The notes: generated by a model from the sequence alone, not told the origin. A DNA stretch of 33,927 nucleotides from JAAYLC01 sp035654795 (GCA_035654795.1 DASRWC010000030.1:1-33927); one strand, 5' to 3'; shown: positions 1 to 7,604, numbered from the stretch's first letter. Program-made: numbers and translations.

Positions 1-6
1 ATTACC

Positions 7-14
7 TATTTTTG
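7..14 (+). promoter_or_regulatory. Putative -7 element of first Rrf2 gene
   Basis: TATTTTTG matches the Bacteroidota -7 consensus TAnnTTTG and ends 17 bases before the ATG at 32. The -33 region lies outside the window. A half-site TTTTTGAC overlaps its right end and resembles the left half of the operator-like palindromes at 494 and 1003, so autoregulation is possible. The right half is not conserved here. Confidence 0.45.
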
Positions 15-31
15 ACACAAAGAGTCTCCTT

Positions 32-460
32 ATGTTTTCAAAAGCATGTGAATATGGTATTCGGTCTGTGGTGTTTATTGCAGCACAGTCCTTGAATGAT
101 AAACGTCCGAATATCGTAGAAATAGCTAGGGCGATCAACTCCCCCGAACCTTTTACAGCCAAAATCTGTCAGCAATTGGCACGCTCCGGCATTATACTTT
201 CACGAAAAGGACCTAACGGAGGATTTTTTATTGAAAAAGATTCTAATCTTACCTTAATGGATGTCGTCAATGCCATTGATGGCAATAAAGTTTTTTTTGG
301 ATGTGTTCTTGGCCTACCCGAATGTTCTGCCGAACATCCTTGTTCCGTACACGAACAATATCAATATATTAGAACCGATATGCGGATGATGTGTGAAAAT
401 ACCAAGATCATCGACCTTGCTGTGAATTATAAAGGAGGAGATTCATTCTTGAGGCTTTGA
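32..460 (+). CDS. Rrf2 family transcriptional regulator (IscR/NsrR-like), copy 1
   Basis: A 142-residue Rrf2 protein. The N-terminal winged helix-turn-helix spans about residues 1-70 (MFSKACEYG start, then a KGPNGGF wing). A three-cysteine cluster follows at C91, C98 and C104, the arrangement that binds an Fe-S cluster in IscR, NsrR and RsrR. Length is typical. Extra cysteines occur at C6, C46 and C121. It lies directly before a paralogue and a respiratory/NO-stress gene run, so sensing NO or cluster status is the natural inference, but the effector cannot be read from sequence. The family is certain; the specific name NsrR is not. Confidence 0.9.
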   Translation: MFSKACEYGIRSVVFIAAQSLNDKRPNIVEIARAINSPEPFTAKICQQLARSGIILSRKGPNGGFFIEKDSNLTLMDVVNAIDGNKVFFGCVLGLPECSAEHPCSVHEQYQYIRTDMRMMCENTKIIDLAVNYKGGDSFLRL

Positions 461-493
461 CCATCCCATCACACTAAAAGATCTAAGCTTTTA

Positions 494-515
494 TTTCTGA
501 CAAATTTGTCTTAAA
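494..515 (+). promoter_or_regulatory. 22-bp imperfect palindrome, candidate Rrf2 operator
   Basis: Outer TTT/AAA and inner GACAAA/TTTGTC arms pair at 9 of 11 positions; the core at 499-510 is a perfect 12-bp palindrome. It overlaps the -33 TTG of the promoter for the second Rrf2 gene, a position suited to repression. The same architecture (TTTnnGAC-n6-GTCnnAAA) recurs at 7640-7661 and, with a variant right half, at 1003-1024. Confidence 0.55.
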
Positions 516-535
516 TAGATTTTATCTTATATTTG
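506..535 (+). promoter_or_regulatory. Bacteroidota-type promoter of second Rrf2 gene
   Basis: TTG (506-508), a 19-bp spacer and TATATTTG (528-535) match the Bacteroidota housekeeping promoter exactly. The start codon lies 18 bases after the -7 element, giving a short leader. It shows that the second regulator has its own transcription start. Confidence 0.7.
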
Positions 536-553
536 CCATAATAATTCTTCATG

Positions 554-988
554 ATGTTTTCCAAAGCTTGTCAATACGGAATTAAAGCGTCTGTTTACGT
601 TGCGCGCCAATCTTCTCTGGGAATACGTGCCAATCTTAAAGATATTGCACAAAACATCGATTCACCTGAAGCTTTTACTGCAAAAGTATTGCATCAACTG
701 GCCAAAAATAACCTTCTGGAATCTCATAAAGGTCCAACAGGTGGTTTTATGATTGCAAGTGCTCAAGCACAAAAAATCAACCTCAGTGATATCGTTGAAG
801 CCATTGACGGAGATCAGATTTTTAATGGTTGCGCTCTGGGATTTCCCCGTTGCGATGCGAGTAAACCTTGCCCGATGCATAGCAAGTTCGTATCCATAAG
901 AGAAAATCTAAAAAAAATGCTTCAAAATACCACACTGCACCAGCTTGCACATGAACTCGTGGAGGAACCTACATTCTTAAAACGTTAA
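554..988 (+). CDS. Rrf2 family transcriptional regulator (IscR/NsrR-like), copy 2
   Basis: A paralogue of the preceding gene, 144 residues from this start. Both open MFSKAC-YGI, which favours the second ATG of an ATGATG pair (the first is at 551). It has the same winged-helix N-terminus and a cysteine cluster at C93, C100 and C106. It has its own promoter with a palindrome over the -33 element, which suggests autoregulation. Only 43 bp separate it from the CcoN-like gene, whose upstream region carries a related palindrome, so this copy is the likelier local regulator. Fe-S binding and NO sensing are inferred from the family. Confidence 0.9.
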   Translation: MFSKACQYGIKASVYVARQSSLGIRANLKDIAQNIDSPEAFTAKVLHQLAKNNLLESHKGPTGGFMIASAQAQKINLSDIVEAIDGDQIFNGCALGFPRCDASKPCPMHSKFVSIRENLKKMLQNTTLHQLAHELVEEPTFLKR

Positions 989-1002
989 AATTTTTAATCT
1001 AA

Positions 1003-1024
1003 TTTCTGACAAACAGGTAAGAAA
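1003..1024 (+). promoter_or_regulatory. Candidate operator before the CcoN-like gene
   Basis: The left arm TTTCTGAC and right arm GTAAGAAA, separated by 6 bases, pair at 7 of 8 positions. The left arm is identical to that at 494-501. It lies 8 bases before the ATG at 1032. No clean TAnnTTTG is present in this 43-bp gap, so the promoter itself is uncertain; transcription may also read through from the Rrf2 gene. Confidence 0.5.
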
Positions 1025-1031
1025 CTCTTTT

Positions 1032-2837
1032 ATGAAAAAATTTCTTCTCTTTCTTGCGCTCTTGGTTCTGAGCATTGGGGCTTTTGCCCAGTCTCAAAAC
1101 CAACCCATCACCAGCGAAGGATGGCTCACCAGTCCGGGAATTATTGGAACGATAGTTTTGGTAGTTATTGTTCTAGTTGTGGCCGTGCTGATTATTCTCG
1201 TAAAACTCAATAGTTATGTTGACAATATGAGAAGTAAACAAGTTGAACGGAATCAATTGGCTCTTGATGAAGATATCATGTCTTTAGAAGGCTCTGAAAT
1301 CGACGCCATTCTTGAAAAACGAAAGACAGCCCTCAAATACAAACTCTCCGGAACAGAACTGGGAGGGGAAGATGCTGAAGTGGTGGATGACAAAGGGCTG
1401 GTCCAAAGGATAAATAAAAATCCAAATAATGCTTTTTTCTCCAGTAAAAAAAGAACTTCATTAAGTATCGAAACTCCGATTGAGTTAAAAAAGATCGTCA
1501 TTTTCTACCTGGGAGCAGCCGCACTATGGCTGGTTGTCGGAACCCTCATCGGACAATATGTAGGAATGAAATTCTTATGGCCGGAAATGGATCATTTACC
1601 GGCTTTTTCTTTTGGACGTCTCAGACCGGTACATACCAATATGGTGTTTTGGGGATGGTCTTCACTTTCAATGATTGGATTAGGATATTTTGTTATTGCC
1701 CGCACTTCCAACACTAAAATCTACAACTATAAATGGGCTTGGACCGGATGGGGCTTGATCAACGCAACCATAGTTCTGGGCAGTTTGTCTTTAATGGCAG
1801 GAATAAATAATGGAGGAGGAGAATATCGAGAATATATCTGGCCGATTATGCTCCTTTTCGCCATAGGGCTGATTCTGACATTCTGGAACTTTTACAAAAC
1901 AGTCGCCACCAGAAAAATATCTGAGATTTATATTTCCAATTGGTTTATTCTGGCATCGCTTATCTGGACCATCGTCTTGTCAATAATTGGTTACCTCCCT
2001 TTTTATCAAGATGGTCTGGGAGAAACTGTAATTCAAGGATATTATATGCACCAAGGAGTAGGGATGTGGTTTATGACCTTCACTCTCGGACTCGTTTATT
2101 ACTATTTGCCTTCTTCTTTGAATAAGCCCATTTATTCCTATTCTTTGGGAGTTCTCGCGTTTTGGACTCAAATGCTTTTCTACACCATGATCGGGACGCA
2201 TCATTTTGTTTTTAGTCCGCTTCCTTGGTGGCTACAGACTGTGGCTATAGTTTTCAGTGCAGGGATGGCGATACCCGTAGTAGCGGGAACAACAAACTTT
2301 TTGATGACCATGAAAGGTTCTTGGAGCCACATAAGCAAGAGTTATGTTCTCCCATTCTTTTTAGTTGGAACGATCTTCTATTTTGTAGGGTCTATGCAAG
2401 GAAGTGTTCAGGCATTTAGATTCACCAATTTCGTTTGGCACTTTACTGACTTTAACGTGGCTCACTCTCATATGACCATGTATGGGATTATTGCCTTTTT
2501 CTTATGGGCTTGTATCTATGCAATTCTTCCCAAACTCACAGGGAAAGAACCACCGCAAGTCTTAGTGGGAGCTCACTTCTGGTTGGCATTTATAGGATTA
2601 TTTGCATATATGATATCGATGATGTGGGGCGGCACTTATAAAGGATTAAGCTGGATTGACGGACATCCGTTTTTGGAATCTGTGACACTGATGAAGCCCT
2701 ATTGGGTATGGAGAGCTATAGGAGGCTCGCTCATGTTTACTTCACATTTGGTTTTCGTGTATAACTTGATTTATATGATTAAAGGATACACCAAAACGGA
2801 TGAAAAACGTAAAAATATTGAAGAAATAACCGTATAA
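1032..2837 (+). CDS. CcoN-like heme-copper subunit I, putative non-canonical NO reductase
   Basis: A 601-residue polytopic membrane protein related to CcoN. It starts with a signal-like segment (1-20), a helix (about 36-58) and a polar stretch to about 150 before the heme-copper core. Ligands line up with the CcoNO encoded at 12540: H201 (low-spin heme), H340 and H390/H391 (CuB or FeB), H478 and H480 (high-spin and low-spin heme). Y384 matches the cross-linked Tyr of cbb3 oxidases. The active-site Glu of cbb3 (TFEGP) is Gln here (Q456). The Glu of classical NorB, four residues after the helix VI His, is absent (G344). Context with NirK, Ric and Rrf2 genes suggests NO reduction; O2 reduction cannot be excluded. 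Confidence 0.75.
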   Translation: MKKFLLFLALLVLSIGAFAQSQNQPITSEGWLTSPGIIGTIVLVVIVLVVAVLIILVKLNSYVDNMRSKQVERNQLALDEDIMSLEGSEIDAILEKRKTALKYKLSGTELGGEDAEVVDDKGLVQRINKNPNNAFFSSKKRTSLSIETPIELKKIVIFYLGAAALWLVVGTLIGQYVGMKFLWPEMDHLPAFSFGRLRPVHTNMVFWGWSSLSMIGLGYFVIARTSNTKIYNYKWAWTGWGLINATIVLGSLSLMAGINNGGGEYREYIWPIMLLFAIGLILTFWNFYKTVATRKISEIYISNWFILASLIWTIVLSIIGYLPFYQDGLGETVIQGYYMHQGVGMWFMTFTLGLVYYYLPSSLNKPIYSYSLGVLAFWTQMLFYTMIGTHHFVFSPLPWWLQTVAIVFSAGMAIPVVAGTTNFLMTMKGSWSHISKSYVLPFFLVGTIFYFVGSMQGSVQAFRFTNFVWHFTDFNVAHSHMTMYGIIAFFLWACIYAILPKLTGKEPPQVLVGAHFWLAFIGLFAYMISMMWGGTYKGLSWIDGHPFLESVTLMKPYWVWRAIGGSLMFTSHLVFVYNLIYMIKGYTKTDEKRKNIEEITV

Positions 2838-2853
2838 TAAAGTACTTCCAGAG

Positions 2854-3867
2854 ATGCTTAATTTTCATAAAAACCATCAAAATTTGGCCTTAACAGCAGG
2901 AGCTGTGTTTGTGGCACTGAGTATTCTAATTGCCATTCTGCCGGCCTTTCAAATGCAAGAGACAGAACCCATTCCGGATCAAAAACCGCTCACAGCCCAA
3001 CAAGAAAAAGGTCTGGCAGTGTATGTAAAGGAAAACTGCATGGCTTGTCACACACAACAGGTGAGAAATATTGAAATGGATAAGATGTGGGGAGATCGTC
3101 CTTCCATTCCCTCAGATTATTATTTTTCTAAAAAACGAATGGATATCTGGAGGCAGTCTCCGTCATTATTAGGTAGTGAACGCACCGGACCCGACCTCAC
3201 CAATATTGGGAAAAGACAGCCCAGTGAAGATTGGCACCTGTTGCATCTCTACAATCCGCGAGCGGTGGTCTCAGAATCGGTGATGCCTTCTTATCCGTGG
3301 CTTTTTAAGGTTGTTGATAGTACACTTGTCAAGCCCGATGAAAAAGTAGTGGCTGTACCTCAAGAATTTTTTAATAAAAAAGGAAAAAAAGTCGTTGCTC
3401 GTGAAGAAGCTCTTTTGCTTGTTGAGTATTTGAAATCATTAAAACAAACTGATTTGCCGGGAGGTGATATTGCCGACTTTATCCCTGCCTTACGAAAAAT
3501 TCAGGAAGAAGGAATGCAAGGTGGTTCCGGAGGTGGAAAACCTGATGGAGCTAACTTATATAAACAAACCTGTGCTGCTTGTCATCAAGATAACGGAAAA
3601 GGTGTAGCCGGTGCGTTTCCTCCATTGGCCGGTAGTAAAATTGTAACAGATAAAGACCCGGAAACGTTTATCAGAATCATTTTACAGGGATATAATTCTC
3701 GGCCGGATTATGGGGTGATGCCTCCGTTTGCAGATATGCTCACAGATGCCGAGATCGCGGCCATTGCAACTCATGAAAGAAGTAGTTGGGGAAATAGTGC
3801 CGATGAAGTTACTGAAGAAGACGTGAAAAAAATTCGCGAGTTTGTGGAAAATGAACTAAAACCTTAA
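2854..3867 (+). CDS. Membrane-anchored dihaem cytochrome c, CcoO/CcoP-like
   Basis: A 337-residue partner of the CcoN-like subunit, 16 bp downstream. One N-terminal anchor (about 13-30) is followed by a CcoO-type domain with heme motif CMACH (62-66), the CcoO signature TQQVRN and a likely axial Met at 144 (MPSYPWL). A Gly-rich linker (222-228) leads to a second cytochrome c domain with CAACH (240-244) and likely Met289. It thus combines the roles of CcoO and CcoP and should pass electrons from periplasmic donors to the catalytic subunit. The same CcoO fold is fused to CcoN at 12540, so the two loci solve the same problem differently. Membrane anchoring and heme attachment are clear; the donor is unknown. 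Confidence 0.85.
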   Translation: MLNFHKNHQNLALTAGAVFVALSILIAILPAFQMQETEPIPDQKPLTAQQEKGLAVYVKENCMACHTQQVRNIEMDKMWGDRPSIPSDYYFSKKRMDIWRQSPSLLGSERTGPDLTNIGKRQPSEDWHLLHLYNPRAVVSESVMPSYPWLFKVVDSTLVKPDEKVVAVPQEFFNKKGKKVVAREEALLLVEYLKSLKQTDLPGGDIADFIPALRKIQEEGMQGGSGGGKPDGANLYKQTCAACHQDNGKGVAGAFPPLAGSKIVTDKDPETFIRIILQGYNSRPDYGVMPPFADMLTDAEIAAIATHERSSWGNSADEVTEEDVKKIREFVENELKP

Positions 3868-3871
3868 AGTT

Positions 3872-4141
3872 ATGAAACGAATAATCAATATACTCTTAAT
3901 ATTCCTTTTCGGAGGAATGTCTTATACCCGTGCTTGTGATGTCTGCCAAAGAAATCAACCCGCCGGTTTTGAAAAAATCACCCATGGCGCCGGACCCTCA
4001 GGAATGATAGATTACATTATCATTTGGACATCTGTAATCATAGTGGTTGCCACTTTATACATGGCCTTCAAGCTCCTTATAAAGCCAAACGAGAAGAATC
4101 CTGATCATATAAAAAATATTGTACGCAACGAAGGTTTTTAG
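3872..4141 (+). CDS. Small membrane protein with CxxC motif, unknown function
   Basis: An 89-residue protein with an N-terminal hydrophobic signal-like segment (about 4-16), a CDVC motif (C22 and C25) just after it, and a transmembrane helix at about 46-67. It lies 4 bp after the cytochrome gene and 2 bp before the next gene, so it is almost certainly part of the same transcript. I do not recognise the family. Size and position recall the small accessory subunits of cbb3 oxidases (CcoQ, CcoH), and the CxxC pair could bind a metal or act in redox. Both ideas are inference. Confidence 0.7.
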   Translation: MKRIINILLIFLFGGMSYTRACDVCQRNQPAGFEKITHGAGPSGMIDYIIIWTSVIIVVATLYMAFKLLIKPNEKNPDHIKNIVRNEGF

Positions 4142-4143
4142 TT

Positions 4144-4566
4144 ATGGAAGATAATCGAATAGTTAAAGTTTTCTTGGATGATGATTCCAAGCCTTTCGCA
4201 TCTTTTGCGCCGCCGGTCAAAATTGTATTGGACACTACCAAAATTCCGGATGGGAAACACGTGCTGAAAATAGTGGCGCGCTCATCAGATGGAGTAGAAG
4301 GAATAAGAGAAATTCCGTTTATCGTCAGGAACGGACCTGCTATTTCAGTGGTGGGTCTTAAAGAAAATGAAGTTGTAGATACCCAGCTTCCGCTTGTAAT
4401 AAATGCTTACGGAAGCGAAACCAAAGATTTCTTCGTGATTCGCGGATCAGAAACACCGAAAGCTATCCCCGCATGGGTTTGGATGCTGGTGGTAATATTC
4501 ATTGCTTTTGGATTGTTCTACATCATAATGTACTGGAATTCGGATCTGTACAAGTCCTTCTTCTAA
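4144..4566 (+). CDS. Beta-rich protein with C-terminal membrane helix, possible accessory subunit
   Basis: A 140-residue protein. Residues 1-105 look like an Ig-like beta sandwich (alternating strands, a DGKHVLKIVA strand and a second repeat-like unit from about 85). A strong helix at about 110-132 (PAWVWMLVVIFI) follows. There is no obvious signal peptide. It starts 2 bp after the preceding stop, so it is co-transcribed with the CcoN-like complex. No Cys or His cluster for CuA is present. A beta domain plus a helix beside a heme-copper subunit could be a copper-free subunit II-like element, but this is speculative and the helix is at the opposite end from normal subunit II. Confidence 0.65.
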   Translation: MEDNRIVKVFLDDDSKPFASFAPPVKIVLDTTKIPDGKHVLKIVARSSDGVEGIREIPFIVRNGPAISVVGLKENEVVDTQLPLVINAYGSETKDFFVIRGSETPKAIPAWVWMLVVIFIAFGLFYIIMYWNSDLYKSFF

Positions 4567-4582
4567 TTGATTATTAAAAGGC

Positions 4583-4613
4583 TTGGATGTCCTGTTTAAA
4601 GTAACTATCTTTA
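4583..4613 (+). promoter_or_regulatory. Putative internal promoter before the AhpD-like gene
   Basis: TTG (4583-4585), a 20-bp spacer and TATCTTTA (4606-4613) match the Bacteroidota promoter at all but the last -7 base. It lies in the only sizeable gap (64 bp) inside the run and would give a leader of roughly 10 nt for the ATG at 4631. It may uncouple the reductase module from the respiratory genes. Confidence 0.45.
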
Positions 4614-4630
4614 ATCAAATTCAGAAAAAA

Positions 4631-4984
4631 ATGGAACAAAAAGATTTATTTCCGACAGTCGATCGAGAAATGATCGAAAAAAAAGCCGGGCTTGCTCCTA
4701 AGAATATCGAGGCCTGGCGCACATTTAGCAGAACTGTTTTTGAACCCGGTGCTTTAGATGAGAAAACCAAACAACTGATAGCGGTGGCAGTAGCTCATGT
4801 CACTCAGTGTCCCTATTGCATTAAAGCACATACCCCTCAAGCCCTCAGAAAAGGAGCAACCAAAGAAGAAATTATGGAAGCCATTTGGGTAGCGGCTGAA
4901 ATGAGAGCCGGGGCTGCTTATGCACATGCCAGCATTGCCATGGATGCAATGGATGAATATGAAGAGAAACACAAATCAAAATAG
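4631..4984 (+). CDS. Carboxymuconolactone decarboxylase/AhpD-like protein 1
   Basis: A 117-residue single-domain CMD family protein. Its redox motif CPYCIKAH has C60, C63 and H67, the arrangement of the AhpD active site, so a thiol peroxidase or disulfide reductase role is more likely than decarboxylation. I chose the ATG at 4631 over an in-frame TTG at 4583 because the extra residues do not look like the family and a promoter overlaps that TTG. The next gene, a flavin reductase, starts 2 bp after the stop. A second CMD protein follows it, which suggests a small thiol/flavin electron-transfer module. Confidence 0.85.
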   Translation: MEQKDLFPTVDREMIEKKAGLAPKNIEAWRTFSRTVFEPGALDEKTKQLIAVAVAHVTQCPYCIKAHTPQALRKGATKEEIMEAIWVAAEMRAGAAYAHASIAMDAMDEYEEKHKSK

Positions 4985-4986
4985 CC

Positions 4987-5658
4987 ATGAGAAACGAACC
5001 GGTAAAAATTAAGAATATAGAACATCTCACTCATGATGTGCTTCATATTGTAGTTGATAAACCTGAAGATATAAAATTTCATTCCGGTCAGGCTACAGAG
5101 ATTTTTATTGATAAAGAAGGGTGGAGAAATGAAGGTCGTCCTTTTACTTTTATTTGTCTTCCGGAAGATAAGTACCTTGAATTTGCCATAAAAACCTATC
5201 CCGACAGGAAAGGCGTCACTAACGAACTTCTTTCTTTGAAAGAAGGAGATTCATTAATATTAAATGACGTATTTGGCGCTATTGAATATAAAGGGAAAGG
5301 AACTTTTATTGCCGGAGGAGCAGGAGTGACGCCTTTCATTTCCATCATCCGAAATCTGGATTCTCAAGATAGTTTAAAAGGAAATAAACTGATTTTTGCT
5401 AATAAAACACAAGCAGATATCATTCTTCGGGAGGAATTTGAAGAATTATTGAAAGATGATTTTATTAATATTCTCTCTGAAGAAAATAATGAAAGCTATC
5501 ATCATGGTCAGATAACGGCAGAATTTATCAAAAAACATGCGTCATCTCTTGATGATTATTTCTATGTATGCGGGCCGCCACCTATGATGGATGCTATCCG
5601 GGATCAATTGTCTGCCCTGGGTGTAGCAAAAGAAAAAATAGTTACAGAAGAATTTTAA
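4987..5658 (+). CDS. FAD-dependent NAD(P)H oxidoreductase, ferredoxin reductase family
   Basis: A 223-residue ferredoxin-NADP reductase-fold protein. The FAD-binding motif RPFT is at 51-54, the NAD(P)-binding Gly-rich motif GGAGVTPF at 110-117 and the CGPPPMM motif at 195-201. There is no 2Fe-2S domain, so it is a bare reductase module like flavodoxin reductase or the reductase half of flavohemoglobin. It would move electrons from NAD(P)H to a separate acceptor. It sits between two AhpD-like genes with gaps of 2 and 10 bp. The acceptor could be one of those, the hemerythrin or Ric downstream, or another protein; sequence does not decide. Confidence 0.85.
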   Translation: MRNEPVKIKNIEHLTHDVLHIVVDKPEDIKFHSGQATEIFIDKEGWRNEGRPFTFICLPEDKYLEFAIKTYPDRKGVTNELLSLKEGDSLILNDVFGAIEYKGKGTFIAGGAGVTPFISIIRNLDSQDSLKGNKLIFANKTQADIILREEFEELLKDDFINILSEENNESYHHGQITAEFIKKHASSLDDYFYVCGPPPMMDAIRDQLSALGVAKEKIVTEEF

Positions 5659-5668
5659 GAAGAAAATC

Positions 5669-6130
5669 GTGAAAAAAAGAATCGATTACGGAAAACAGTT
5701 TCCAAAAAGTATCAAAGGTCTGCTGGAAGTAGAGAAATATGTGCATCAATCTTCTTTAGACCCTAAAATATTCGAACTTGTGAAAATGAGAGCTTCCCAA
5801 ATAAACGGTTGTGCCTTTTGCCTGGATATGCACAGCAAAGATGCCAGGGCGGCAGGTGAAACTGAACAAAGGCTCTATTTACTGAATGCTTGGAGAGAAG
5901 CACCTTTTTATTCAGAAAAGGAACGGGCTGCCCTGGAGTGGACAGAAATATTAACACTCGTACATCAGCATCACGTTTCAGACGAACTATATCAAAAGAT
6001 TAAAGAGCATTTTGATGATGAAGAAATGATGGCCCTAACCATGACCATTATAGCCATTAACGGATGGAACCGACTTTCTATAGGCTTCGGAACGGAAGCG
6101 GGCACCTACGAACCTCAAAAGAATAAATGA
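5669..6130 (+). CDS. Carboxymuconolactone decarboxylase/AhpD-like protein 2
   Basis: A 153-residue CMD family protein with CAFCLDMH (C48, C51, H55), the AhpD redox motif. It is longer than the first copy and has a different C-terminal half, so it is not a recent duplicate. The start is GTG at 5669, 10 bp after the reductase stop; the next in-frame ATG would remove the N-terminal helix. Its stop overlaps the SDR start by four bases (ATGA). The role is presumably thiol-based peroxide or organic radical chemistry; the true substrate is unknown. Confidence 0.85.
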   Translation: MKKRIDYGKQFPKSIKGLLEVEKYVHQSSLDPKIFELVKMRASQINGCAFCLDMHSKDARAAGETEQRLYLLNAWREAPFYSEKERAALEWTEILTLVHQHHVSDELYQKIKEHFDDEEMMALTMTIIAINGWNRLSIGFGTEAGTYEPQKNK

Positions 6131-6843
6131 AAAACCTGGCTTCTTCCATAGCGATTGTTACCGGAGCCGGAAGGGGTCTCGGAGCTGCCATTGCGAAAAA
6201 ACTTGCTGAAGAAGGAGCAAGGGTTTATGGTATGGCGCGAAATGAGAACGAATTGACACAACTTGCGAATACAACCAAAGGTGAACTGATACCTGTAGTG
6301 CTTGACCTAACAATGCGCAATGAAATTGCAAATTGGGTCCAATCAGAATTTGTTTCATCTTTCCCCAATATCCTGATAAACAATGCGGGGGCCGGAGTCT
6401 TTGCGAAAATAGACGAGATGCAAGAGGATCAATGGGACCAAATGATCGGAGTAAATCTTACGGGAGTCTTTAACATAACTGCCCCCGTGGTTTCCAAAAT
6501 GAGGAAAAACAACCAAGGATATATCATCAATATTGGTTCCATCTTAGGAACTACAACACGGGCGGAGGGTGCAGCATATTCGGCAACCAAGTACGGAATT
6601 CGAGGATTTAGTGAGTCGTTGATGAAAGAACTTCGCGGAGATAATATCAAAGTTTCTTGCATAAATCCGGGATCTATTGATACCGATTTTTTTCAAAGTT
6701 CCGGAATCAGAAAGCACGCGAATATGCTACAACCGGAAGACCTGGCTGAAGTGATTTTATTTCTATTGAAAACTCCGAACAATATGCTCATTGATGAATT
6801 GACCGTGCGACCTCTTGATTCCAGAAACCCTGATAAACTATGA
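6127..6843 (+). CDS. Short-chain dehydrogenase/reductase
   Basis: A 238-residue classical SDR. The cofactor motif TGAGRGLG is at 12-19, NNAG at 85-88, and catalytic S138, Y151 and K155 (YSATK). Residues after the first strand (MARNENE) suggest NADP(H) use, but this is weak. It overlaps the AhpD-like gene by ATGA, so it is translationally coupled to the module. The family is certain. The substrate is unknown, and the link to NO stress is only positional. Confidence 0.9.
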   Translation: MKNLASSIAIVTGAGRGLGAAIAKKLAEEGARVYGMARNENELTQLANTTKGELIPVVLDLTMRNEIANWVQSEFVSSFPNILINNAGAGVFAKIDEMQEDQWDQMIGVNLTGVFNITAPVVSKMRKNNQGYIINIGSILGTTTRAEGAAYSATKYGIRGFSESLMKELRGDNIKVSCINPGSIDTDFFQSSGIRKHANMLQPEDLAEVILFLLKTPNNMLIDELTVRPLDSRNPDKL

Positions 6844-6844
6844 C

Positions 6845-7132
6845 ATGAGTTTTTTAAAACGACTTTTTGGAAAAAAGAAATCCACAACTTCTGTCAAAGA
6901 TGAAAGTGTGAGTGAAGAAAGTTGTCCGTTTTGCTGGGGCTACCAAGATTATGGCAACAAACACAGGAATAAAGGATATGACAAACAAATAGACGTCAAA
7001 AATCATCGAGATAAGTATGTGAAAGTCGGAAAATTTATGGTGGAACATGTAGAGGGATTTAAAAGGCAAAAACGAATAATAGAACGATGCCCCAAATGCG
7101 GAGGAAAAAGAATCCGTTATAAAGAAGATTAA
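6845..7132 (+). CDS. Small zinc-ribbon-like protein, unknown function
   Basis: A 95-residue basic protein with a CPFC pair near residue 27 and a CPKCGGKR pair near the C-terminus, which together could form a zinc ribbon. The Lys-rich N-terminus (MSFLKRLFGKKK) could bind membrane or nucleic acid. I chose the ATG at 6845, one base after the SDR stop, over an upstream start inside the SDR gene. The hemerythrin gene begins 4 bp downstream. I do not recognise a named family. Confidence 0.7.
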   Translation: MSFLKRLFGKKKSTTSVKDESVSEESCPFCWGYQDYGNKHRNKGYDKQIDVKNHRDKYVKVGKFMVEHVEGFKRQKRIIERCPKCGGKRIRYKED

Positions 7133-7136
7133 TTAT

Positions 7137-7604
7137 ATGGAAACCAAAAAGCAACCGATCAAAAGACATCAAGCACTTCAACCCTTTAGTAGGCAACACC
7201 ACTTTGGCTTGTTGTTTAGCTGGAAACTAAGGAAGGGTTTGAGTAAAAATATTGAAATGGAACGATTGATGGCCTTTTCAAAATGGTTCTTCGAAAATGA
7301 AATCCAACCTCATTTCGAAGATGAAGAAAAGTTTTTATTCCCTCTTTTCCCTGAAGGAAATGAATTGGTAGATCGAGCTCTTCGCGAACATAGGCGAATT
7401 AGAAGACTATTTACCGATGAAAGTGATCTTGAACGTTCGCTCCACAGATTGGAAGAAGAGCTGGATGCTCATATCCGCTTTGAGGAACGAGTTTTATTCA
7501 ATGAAATCCAAAAAGTGGCTACTCCGGAACAACTTGATAAAATTGACGAAATACACCAGGAAGTAAAATACATGGAATATGAAGATCCTTTTTGGGAAGA
7601 TTAG
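7137..7604 (+). CDS. Hemerythrin-like HHE domain protein
   Basis: A 155-residue soluble four-helix protein with spaced His and Glu ligands expected for a di-iron site: H21/H22, H59 with E63, H85, and H112 with E116. The pattern HFEDEE and HIRFEE is typical of the HHE cation-binding family. Such proteins bind O2 or NO, or donate iron to repair. It ends the co-directional run that starts at 1032, and Ric, which shares this fold, is the next gene. A role in NO or O2 buffering is an inference from family and neighbours. Confidence 0.88.
   Translation: METKKQPIKRHQALQPFSRQHHFGLLFSWKLRKGLSKNIEMERLMAFSKWFFENEIQPHFEDEEKFLFPLFPEGNELVDRALREHRRIRRLFTDESDLERSLHRLEEELDAHIRFEERVLFNEIQKVATPEQLDKIDEIHQEVKYMEYEDPFWED

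Noticed and set aside
1032..2837. Calling this gene an ordinary cbb3 oxidase subunit
   Set aside because: The Glu-to-Gln change, extended N-terminus, separate dihaem partner and NO-linked neighbours set it apart, although O2 reduction is not excluded.
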